This document shows positions 31,124 through 37,505 of a DNA stretch of 37,505 bases, piece by piece (the first letter of the stretch is position 1; each line of letters opens with the position of its first letter). The stretch is from Lachnospiraceae bacterium (GTDB taxonomy: Bacteria; Bacillota; Clostridia; Lachnospirales; Lachnospiraceae), in the NCBI GenBank assembly GCA_017461775.1, contig JAFTXD010000034.1, positions 1 to 37,505 of the forward strand, read 5' to 3'. The notes below the pieces were generated by a model. That model was not told where the DNA came from and did not search any database. It saw nothing but the letters and a program-made list of their open reading frames with translations. A program made the position numbers and the translations under genes.

Positions 31124-32341
31124 ATGAAGTTTGTAGAGAGTGGTCATCCTGCTTTTGGCAGGGTGACAGAGGAAAAATGGAAGATCTTATGCCAGCTGCC
31201 CACACCCTGTTATGTGCTGGATGAGGAAGCTTTGCGTGCAAATGGAGAGGTACTTTTGCAGGTACAGGAGGAAAGTGAATGTAAGATTTTACTTGCCCAG
31301 AAGGCCTTCTCCAATTTTGATGTGTATCCCCTGTTGTTTGCTTATCTGGCAGGTACGGAGGCCAGTGGTTTGTACGAGGCCAGGTTGGGAAAAACATATA
31401 TGCCTGACGGGGAGTGCCATGTATTTTGCGGAGCTTACCGGGAAGGGGAGTTTGAGGAATTGCTAAAATATGCAGACCATATCGTATTTAATTCTCCGGC
31501 TCAGCTTCGAAGGTTTGGGAAGAGGGCAAAGGAGGCCGGAAAAAGTGTGGGAATTCGCATCAATCCGGAATGCTCTACCCAGGAGGGGCATGAAATTTAT
31601 GACCCCTGTGCGCCAGGAGGACGTCTGGGAACCACCAGAGCAGCTTGGGAGGAGCAGATGAATCCGGAGCTTGTGGGGCTTTTGGACGGGCTGCATTTTC
31701 ATACGCTTTGTGAGCAGAATGCGGATGCTTTGGAGATAACCCTGCAGGCAGTAGAGGATAAATTCGGTGATGCGTTAAAGAATGTAAAATGGCTGAATAT
31801 GGGAGGCGGTCACCATATCACGAGAGGGGACTATGACAGAGAGCTTTTGGTGAGGTGTATCCGTAGAATCCGGGAGAAATATGATATAGAAGTATATCTG
31901 GAGCCGGGAGAGGCAGTGGCATTAAATGCGGGGTATCTGGTCAGTGAGGTATTGGATGTAACCAGAAATGGGGCAGTAACAAATGTCATCCTGGATATGT
32001 CCGCGGCATGCCACACCCCGGACGTTATCGAAATGCCTTATAGACCACCGGTTATGCATGGCATGGAGGCAGGGGAGAAGGCTTACACATATCGCTTTGG
32101 CGGTCCCACCTGCCTATCCGGCGATGTGGTGGGGGACTACTGCTTTGCAGAGCCCCTTAAGGAGGGGGACAAAGTTCTCTTCGGGGATATGGCAATCTAC
32201 ACTACCTGTAAGAATAATACCTTTAACGGAATGAAGCTTCCGGATATATATCTTTTGAAAAAGGATGGGAGCGCGGAGTGCCTTGCCCGGTTTGGGTATG
32301 AGGATTTTGCGTGCAGACTGGGTGGGAGAAAGCCCTTATAG
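31124..32341 (+). CDS. nspC: Carboxynorspermidine/carboxyspermidine decarboxylase
   Basis: PLP enzyme of the alanine racemase-fold (fold type III) family predicted to decarboxylate carboxyspermidine to spermidine. The 405-residue product has LPTPCYVLDEEAL near residue 27, the PLP lysine at about residue 60 in LLAQKAFSNF, GIRINPECST, GLHFHTLCEQNADAL, the glycine-rich phosphate loop NMGGGHHITRGDYD, EPGEAVALNAGYLV, and FGGPTCLSGDVVGDYCF with the active-site cysteine. It starts one base after the previous stop. Its end overlaps the convergent helicase gene by six bases, and no separate terminator is seen there. Confidence 0.93.
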   Translation: MKFVESGHPAFGRVTEEKWKILCQLPTPCYVLDEEALRANGEVLLQVQEESECKILLAQKAFSNFDVYPLLFAYLAGTEASGLYEARLGKTYMPDGECHVFCGAYREGEFEELLKYADHIVFNSPAQLRRFGKRAKEAGKSVGIRINPECSTQEGHEIYDPCAPGGRLGTTRAAWEEQMNPELVGLLDGLHFHTLCEQNADALEITLQAVEDKFGDALKNVKWLNMGGGHHITRGDYDRELLVRCIRRIREKYDIEVYLEPGEAVALNAGYLVSEVLDVTRNGAVTNVILDMSAACHTPDVIEMPYRPPVMHGMEAGEKAYTYRFGGPTCLSGDVVGDYCFAEPLKEGDKVLFGDMAIYTTCKNNTFNGMKLPDIYLLKKDGSAECLARFGYEDFACRLGGRKPL

Positions 32342-34447
32342 GGCAATCATCCCCGCGCGGAACTGCACCCGTCTGGTGCCTTTGATTTTTTCGAAATCTA
32401 CCTCGTAGATTTGGCGGGCATCGTCCACACCCACCACAATGCCCTGTCCAAAGACATTGTGAAGAACTTTCGTGCCCACAGCAAAGCTGGCCTTGGGCAA
32501 CACTTCTGTAAAAGTATTGGATAAGTGAATGTAGCTACCCTCCGTATAATCTAAAAGATCCGGGCGGATATCGCCTAAAAAGCAGGACTGGGTACAGGGA
32601 TAATCCAGTGCCTTGTTACGATACCCACTGAGATAGAGCATTTCCTCAGCGCGGGTGATTGCTACATAGAGGAGGCGTCGTTCCTCCTCCATTTCATCAC
32701 TGTTACGAAGCTTTTTGCTGGGAAACTGGCCATCCACTAGACCGTTTACAAAGACCACAGGAAATTCCAGGCCTTTGGCGGTGTGGATGGTCATTATTTT
32801 TATCACATTGTCCTCATCCATATCGTCCTGCTCGCTAAAGAGGGCAAAATGGGAAAGGAGCTCGGTTAGGGGCAGGGTATCCCCATTTTCTTCTTCCAAA
32901 TAACCGATGTGCTGTACCAGCTCGGATACATTGTCAAGCTTCGACTGGTTGATATCCTCCTGGAGCTCCCTGCGGTAGCCGATGTCCAGTACCAGATTCA
33001 CCAGCTGCTTGGCAGTGTGCTGTTTATGACTTTCGTGGAGCTTTTTAATTTCGGTATAGTAATGGATAAGGGGCAGCTTGGTAATCTTTCCTTCGCTGAT
33101 GAGCTGACCAAGGGTTTCAAACATGGACAGTCCCCTGCGCTTCGCCTCTTCCCGTAAATCCTGAAGGCTCTTTTTGCCAAATTTACGCTTGGGGCGGTTG
33201 ATGGTGAATATAAAGTCCATATCGGAAAGGGAGTAAATCATCCGCAGATAGGAAAGGGTGGTGCGTATTTCCTCCGAGCTGTAGAATTTGGCCCCGGAAA
33301 GAATTTTATAGGGTAATTTCTTTGCAATAAAGGCTTCCTCTAAGGCTCTGGTCTGGGAGGCGGCACGGACTAAAATCGCATGGTCCTTATAGCTTTTCCC
33401 TTTTTGTACATCGTCTCTGATTTGTCCGGCTATCCAGAAGGCTTCCAGCTTCTGGGACTCTGCTTCATGGTAGAGAGGCTTTACGCCGTGGGGGTTATGG
33501 GTGAACATTTCCTTTTCCAGGCGGTTTTGATTAGTAGAAATAAGAGACTTAGCTACATCGATAATCTCCGGGGTGCTGCGGAAATTCTCCGTCAGCTGAA
33601 AGAGGATGGTATCCTCATATTTTTCATCAAAATGTATCATGTAATCGGACTTGGAGCCACGCCAGCCGTAGATATTCTGGTCATCGTCCCCCACCACAAA
33701 CAGATTTTCAAACTTGCCACTGATGAGGGAAAGCAAAAGCTCCTGCTCCTCATTGACATCCTGATACTCGTCACAGAGCACATACTGGCAGCGGTCCTGC
33801 CATTTCTCCAGAATATCTTTATGCTTCATAAGAATGTAATTGGTAAAGTGAATCAAATCCCCGAAATCCAATACATAGTTATCCCGCTGCTTAAGCATAT
33901 AGCTGTAAATCATCCGCTTTTCGTCGCAGTGGGCCTGGGAAAGAGCGTGGAGCAGTTTTTCCTTATCTTCTCCAATCATGTACTGGATATAGCCCGGTTT
34001 TATTTTATATAAGCTGATTTTCTCCATATAATCAGCGGCGGTGATATCCTTTAGGGTAAGTCCCAGCTCATCTGCCACTTCTTTAATTAAATCAATCTGG
34101 TCTGCTTTATCTAAAATGGCAAAGGTTTTCGGCCAGGAAAGCTTGTGGATATCCTCCTTTAGCACGGTGTTGCAAAAGCCGTGAAAGGTCCCCATGAAGC
34201 AGCCTGCTTCATCGCCGATTAAGTCTTTCAGACGCTTTTTCATAGATGCAGCAGCCTTATTGGTGAAAGTCAGCCCCACGATAGAAGCCGGCTCAATATA
34301 AAGCTGGGTAATCAGGTAGGCGATACGTCTGGTCAGTACAAAGGTCTTGCCACTGCCGGGAACTGCGGCACAGCGCTGGTAGCCTTCGGTGGATTCTATG
34401 ATTTGTTTCTGTTCTTCGGTAGCATTGTCAAATCTTACAACATTCAT
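32336..34447 (-). CDS. UvrD/PcrA/Rep-family DNA helicase
   Basis: Superfamily 1A 3'-5' DNA helicase of 703 residues. Motifs in order: Q-motif region NATEEQKQIIES, Walker A AVPGSGKTFVL (Val where Ala/Gly is common), Ia LTFTNKAAASMKKRL, II DEYQDVN, III GDDDQNIYGWRGS, IV TENFRSTPEI, V TIHTAKGLEFPVVF and VI LLYVAITRAEE. The C-terminus has a small beta domain, GTKVLHNVFGQGIVVGV, like the PcrA Tudor-like RNA-polymerase-binding module. It is slightly shorter than PcrA, and the genome may hold a second paralogue. The start MNVVRF has GGAG eight bases upstream. The promoter contains a LexA box, predicting SOS induction. Confidence 0.93.
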   Translation of the reverse strand: MNVVRFDNATEEQKQIIESTEGYQRCAAVPGSGKTFVLTRRIAYLITQLYIEPASIVGLTFTNKAAASMKKRLKDLIGDEAGCFMGTFHGFCNTVLKEDIHKLSWPKTFAILDKADQIDLIKEVADELGLTLKDITAADYMEKISLYKIKPGYIQYMIGEDKEKLLHALSQAHCDEKRMIYSYMLKQRDNYVLDFGDLIHFTNYILMKHKDILEKWQDRCQYVLCDEYQDVNEEQELLLSLISGKFENLFVVGDDDQNIYGWRGSKSDYMIHFDEKYEDTILFQLTENFRSTPEIIDVAKSLISTNQNRLEKEMFTHNPHGVKPLYHEAESQKLEAFWIAGQIRDDVQKGKSYKDHAILVRAASQTRALEEAFIAKKLPYKILSGAKFYSSEEIRTTLSYLRMIYSLSDMDFIFTINRPKRKFGKKSLQDLREEAKRRGLSMFETLGQLISEGKITKLPLIHYYTEIKKLHESHKQHTAKQLVNLVLDIGYRRELQEDINQSKLDNVSELVQHIGYLEEENGDTLPLTELLSHFALFSEQDDMDEDNVIKIMTIHTAKGLEFPVVFVNGLVDGQFPSKKLRNSDEMEEERRLLYVAITRAEEMLYLSGYRNKALDYPCTQSCFLGDIRPDLLDYTEGSYIHLSNTFTEVLPKASFAVGTKVLHNVFGQGIVVGVDDARQIYEVDFEKIKGTRRVQFRAGMIAL

Positions 34448-34478
34448 CTTGATTCTCCGTCAGAAGTATGATATGAAT

Positions 34479-34507
34479 AGTATATCAGAACATTTGTTCT
34501 GCGTAAA
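34479..34507 (-). promoter_or_regulatory. Helicase promoter with embedded LexA (SOS) box
   Basis: On the minus strand TTTACG, 17-bp spacer, TATACT (34484-34479). The spacer contains AGAACAAATGTTCT (34487-34500), matching the Firmicute LexA/DinR core GAAC-N4-GTTC perfectly and with full dyad symmetry in the outer bases. The start codon is about 32 bp downstream of the -10 box. Confidence 0.8.
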
Positions 34508-34611
34508 GAGTGGAATTATGAAAACGTTAAGCTTTTTATCGTGTAGCAAAAGAAGCTGTTTTTCGGAAGGAAGTTGCGGTAGAATAGGGACATCAGAAAG
34601 GGGATGAGAAA

Positions 34612-35223
34612 ATGCAGGGAATCATGGAAATACTGTCCTTTTTAAAGGATTACCTGGTGATTGTCACCATTGTGGACATCGCGTTAATCGGCCTTCCCAT
34701 ACCGGTGTTTGCGTTAAAACGGGTGAAGGAACGTTTTATGATTGAAGAGGAAAACTATAGTGAAAATCAAGGAAAGTGTGAATGCGCCGGCTTTTCCTCT
34801 GCCTATGTGTACCGTCATCTGGGGCTGGAGGCGAAGGGGATGGATACCTATAAGGAGATGCCCTGTAAGGGCCCCAAGGGCTACGTTTATTGCAGGGGAA
34901 TTGTACGTCTTGCCAGAAGACACGGACTAAAGGCCATGCTTCGTACCGGCAATCTGAATGCCTTGAAAAACGCCGTGGCAAGGGGAAATCCTGTGATTGT
35001 AATGCTTCGTTCCAAAATGGGCTCCACAGGTCTACATTATGTGCCTGTGGTGGGGTATGATGAGGAATATATTTATCTGGTGGATTCCGTAGGAAGTAAC
35101 CGGAATGAGAAAAATCCTCACTACAACCGCAAACTTTCCATAGAGGATTTCCGCAAATTGTGGAATATCAGTATGATAAGGCAGCCCCTGTATTTTAATC
35201 TTTTTTTCGAAATCCATAAGTAG
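34612..35223 (+). CDS. C39-like cysteine peptidase, membrane-anchored
   Basis: A 203-residue protein with an N-terminal hydrophobic segment (residues 14-36, YLVIVTIVDIALIGLPIPVF) and a papain-like domain of the C39/BtpA-like type. The likely catalytic residues are Cys 58 in KCECAGFSSAY, His 142 in GLHYVPVVGYD and Asp 158 in YIYLVDSVG. The domain is not fused to an ABC transporter, so it is not a bacteriocin-processing transporter. The protein is probably held at the membrane with the domain outside. GAAAGGGGATGAG precedes the ATG. The neighbour downstream is a secreted GH5 enzyme. Substrate unknown. Confidence 0.72.
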   Translation: MQGIMEILSFLKDYLVIVTIVDIALIGLPIPVFALKRVKERFMIEEENYSENQGKCECAGFSSAYVYRHLGLEAKGMDTYKEMPCKGPKGYVYCRGIVRLARRHGLKAMLRTGNLNALKNAVARGNPVIVMLRSKMGSTGLHYVPVVGYDEEYIYLVDSVGSNRNEKNPHYNRKLSIEDFRKLWNISMIRQPLYFNLFFEIHK

Positions 35224-35301
35224 GGGAAGTTTTTATGTACCATTTGCCCGGTTTGTGGTAAAATGTAGGGTACAAAATAAGGGACTATGAATAGGGGAAA
35301 T

Positions 35302-36483
35302 ATGAGGAATATAAGGAAGCTTTTATGGCTGGGGATGTTGTGCCTTGCCCTTTCTGCCTGTGGGGGGAAATCGGTGGAAGAGAAGCCAAGGGAGACTGTG
35401 GCAGAAAGTGAGTCTGTAGTAGAAAGGGAGTCTTTTGCAGAAAGGGAAATGCAGGAGGATGAGAAATTGACAATTGCAGATATTACACCCACAGAATTAG
35501 TAGCGGATATGAAGATTGGCTGGAGCCTTGGAAATACACTGGATGCTTTTGGAAGAACGGATTTAACCTCTGAAATCTGTTGGGGGAATCCGGTGACGAC
35601 TCCGGAGATGATTGCGGCAGTGGTGGACAGAGGCTTTAATGTGGTGCGAATTCCGGTGACCTGGGTGGGTCATGTGTCCGCACCGCCGGAGTATAAGATA
35701 AATGATAAATGGATGGCAAGAGTGAAGGAAGTGGTGGATTACGCCTATGACAGAGGAGTGTATGTAATCATCAATCTTCACCATGAGGAGTGGCTGTATC
35801 CTTCCTATGAGAATGAGGAAGAGATTATAAAGAGAGTTTCTGCACTGTGGAAGCAGATTGCGGAAGAATTTAAGGATTACGACGAACACCTGATTTTTGA
35901 AGGTCTGAACGAACCTCGAAAGATGGGCACCAATGTGGAGTGGAATGGTGGTGACAAAGAGGGGCAGGAAGTGGTAAATCATGTACTTGCAGAATTTGTA
36001 AAGGTGGTAAGAGAAAGCGGTGGAAACAATACCCTTCGCCATCTGATGATTCCCGGATATGGTGCGTCTTCTTCGAAACGTGCCATCAAGGCCATAGAGC
36101 TTCCGGAGGATGATAAACTGATTGTGTCCGTTCATGCGTACATACCTTATGATTTTGCGCTGAATACTGCCGGAAAAGCCCAATGGAACAATGATACCAG
36201 GGATATTGACGAACTGATGGAGCTTTTGGATAAGGAGTTTGTGAGCAAAGGAATTCCCGTAATTATCGGTGAATTTGGCGCCATGAACAAGGAGAATGAC
36301 GAGGAGCGTATTGCCTGGGCAAAATACTATATTTCTGCAGCCAAGGAAATCGGCGTTCCCTGTATCTGGTGGGATAATAATGCATTTACTACCGATGGGG
36401 AGAACTTCGGATTGTTAGACAGGAGAGCGTTGAACTTCCCAAATGAGGAGTTGGTGGAGGCTTTGATTTCTTCTGCACAGTAA
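35302..36483 (+). CDS. GH5 family glycoside hydrolase, lipoprotein
   Basis: A cell-surface endo-glycanase (cellulase, mannanase or xyloglucanase). The 393 residues start with a lipoprotein signal ending LALSAC (lipidated Cys 20), then an acidic linker rich in Glu and Ser, then the GH5 barrel from about residue 55 (WSLGNTLDAFG). The acid/base is Glu 204 in FEGLNEP and the nucleophile Glu 324 in IIGEFGA; NLHHEEW and VHAYIPYDF line the active site. The pattern recalls subfamilies GH5_2 or GH5_4, not resolved here. The ATG at 35302 has AGGGGA directly upstream; the ATG at 35287 lacks a site. No carbohydrate-binding module is present. Confidence 0.9.
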   Translation: MRNIRKLLWLGMLCLALSACGGKSVEEKPRETVAESESVVERESFAEREMQEDEKLTIADITPTELVADMKIGWSLGNTLDAFGRTDLTSEICWGNPVTTPEMIAAVVDRGFNVVRIPVTWVGHVSAPPEYKINDKWMARVKEVVDYAYDRGVYVIINLHHEEWLYPSYENEEEIIKRVSALWKQIAEEFKDYDEHLIFEGLNEPRKMGTNVEWNGGDKEGQEVVNHVLAEFVKVVRESGGNNTLRHLMIPGYGASSSKRAIKAIELPEDDKLIVSVHAYIPYDFALNTAGKAQWNNDTRDIDELMELLDKEFVSKGIPVIIGEFGAMNKENDEERIAWAKYYISAAKEIGVPCIWWDNNAFTTDGENFGLLDRRALNFPNEELVEALISSAQ

Positions 36484-36591
36484 CGTGCAAAAAATGCACG
36501 AATGAGACAGGATATATGCACATATATCATATATACAAAAAGGGCAGATAGTTATACAATTAGGCTATCACAAAAGAAGGGGGTATAAAAC

Positions 36592-37505
36592 ATGCCATTT
36601 TTATTAATTTTAGTTCCAATCATTTTAGTAGTTCTTTTAATCTTAGCGATCTTCGGATATGTGAAAGCATCTCCGGACACCGCCATTATCATTTCCGGTC
36701 TTCGTAAGAACCCGAAGGTGTTAATCGGTAAAGCCGGTGTAAAGATTCCTTTCCTGGAGAGAAAGGATGAGCTGAATCTCCAGCTGATCCCTATCGATGT
36801 AAAGACTTCTAATGCAGTACCTACCGCAGATTACATCAACATCAATGTAGATGCGACCGTTAACGTGAAAATCAGTGATAACGAGGACAGACTCAAACTC
36901 GCTGCGCAGAACTTTTTAAACAAGAATCCGGAGTACATCGGCAGAGTGGCCAGAGAGGTTCTGGAAGGTAATGTCCGTGAAATCGTAGGTAAGATGGCTT
37001 TGGAAGAGATGGTTTCTGACCGTCAGAAATTTGCTAATCTTGTAAAAGAGAATGCAGAGCCCGACCTTGCAGCCATGGGTCTTGATATCATCAGCTTTAA
37101 TGTGCAGAACTTCGTAGATGGTAACGGTGTGATCGAAAACCTTGGTGTGGATAACATCGTAAAGATTCAGAAGAACGCAGCAATTTCCCGTGCAGAGAGT
37201 GAGAAGGAAATCGCTAAGGCACAGGCAATGGCAAGAAAAGAAGCCAACGAGGCACAGGTACAGGCAGATTCTGAAATCGCTGTAAAGCAGAACGAGTTGG
37301 CAATCAAGAAGGCTGAGCTGAAGAAGGATGCAGATATTAAGCAGGCGGAAGCAGATGCTGCTTACCGTATCCAGGAAGAGGAACAGCGTAAGACCGTAGA
37401 AATCACCACTGCAAATGCAAATATTGCAAAGCAGGAGAAGGAGATTCTCTTAAAGCAGAAGGAAGCCGAGGTAATGGAGCAGGCTCTGGATGCACAGATT
37501 AAGAA
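36592..37505 (+). CDS. Flotillin-like SPFH protein, 3' end beyond the window
   Basis: The frame is open from ATG 36592 (AAGAAGGGGG upstream) to the window edge, 304 complete codons. An N-terminal membrane segment, LLILVPIILVVLLILAIFGY, is followed by an SPFH/band 7 domain (IISGLRKNPKVLIGKAGVKI, VDATVNVKISDNEDRL, and GLDIISFNVQNFVDGNGVIE), then an alanine- and glutamate-rich coiled coil (SEKEIAKAQAMARKEANEA). This is the flotillin (FloT/YuaG) layout, scaffold proteins of membrane microdomains. The usual C-terminal part is missing only because the window stops. Often such genes are paired with a NfeD-like gene, not seen in the 100 bp upstream. Confidence 0.9.
   Translation, partial: MPFLLILVPIILVVLLILAIFGYVKASPDTAIIISGLRKNPKVLIGKAGVKIPFLERKDELNLQLIPIDVKTSNAVPTADYININVDATVNVKISDNEDRLKLAAQNFLNKNPEYIGRVAREVLEGNVREIVGKMALEEMVSDRQKFANLVKENAEPDLAAMGLDIISFNVQNFVDGNGVIENLGVDNIVKIQKNAAISRAESEKEIAKAQAMARKEANEAQVQADSEIAVKQNELAIKKAELKKDADIKQAEADAAYRIQEEEQRKTVEITTANANIAKQEKEILLKQKEAEVMEQALDAQIK

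Noticed and set aside
36482-36499. CGTGCA/TGCACG hairpin after the GH5 gene as terminator
   Set aside because: Only six base pairs and no U-tract; too weak to call.

Overview
The window looks like a chromosomal segment of a low-to-moderate GC Firmicute, most likely a gut Lachnospiraceae (Clostridia). The reasons are strong AGGAGG-type ribosome binding sites, TTGACA/TATAAT promoters, U-tract terminators, the hisS-aspS order behind a hemZ-like fragment, the arginine-to-spermidine operon carrying both speE and carboxynorspermidine genes, and the style of the lipoproteins. This is inferred from gene content and recalled family knowledge; no search was run.

Layout. 1-353: repeat-rich non-coding DNA that abruptly joins the 3' end of a hemZ-like gene. 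363-4055: histidyl- and aspartyl-tRNA synthetases and a phosphopantetheinyl transferase. 4097-10337: an AT-rich accessory island. It holds a lipoprotein, a 597-residue regulator built of two HTH+helical-repeat halves, a 49-residue signal-bearing peptide on the opposite strand, a 48-bp perfect palindrome between two divergent promoters, a secreted 137-residue protein, two membrane proteins and an ABC ATPase. A second operator of the same 40-bp geometry sits at 4097-4136. I read this as a candidate peptide-pheromone (RRNPP/PlcR-PapR-like) system controlling a secreted protein and its transporter. 10358-11588: two uncharacterised membrane proteins. 11680-15160: a heterodimeric ABC exporter. 15160-15344: a multi-hairpin palindromic element and a direct repeat. 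15404-20003: a GH1 glucosidase overlapping a MoxR-DUF58-membrane protein operon.

20052-20280 holds tRNA-Glu(CUC) with its promoter and terminator. 20293-23918 is the AMP branch of purine synthesis (purC, purB, purA) behind a leader with a strong terminator. 23972-24278 holds a candidate type I toxin-antitoxin pair: a 26-residue hydrophobic peptide on the minus strand and a convergent antisense RNA. 24305-26120 is an ABC-F protein gene with a leader carrying a four-residue upstream ORF and an attenuator-like hairpin. 26154-32341 is a polyamine operon (arginine decarboxylase, spermidine synthase-like, agmatinase, carboxynorspermidine synthase and decarboxylase) behind a roughly 490-nt leader with a folded region, a terminator and a 42-bp hairpin. 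32336-34500 is a UvrD/PcrA-like helicase on the minus strand with a LexA box in its promoter. 34612-36483 holds a C39-like peptidase and a GH5 lipoprotein glycanase. A flotillin-like gene starts at 36592 and runs off the window.

The most promising undescribed material is the peptide/tandem-regulator/palindrome island, followed by the polyamine leader RNA and the type I toxin-antitoxin candidate.
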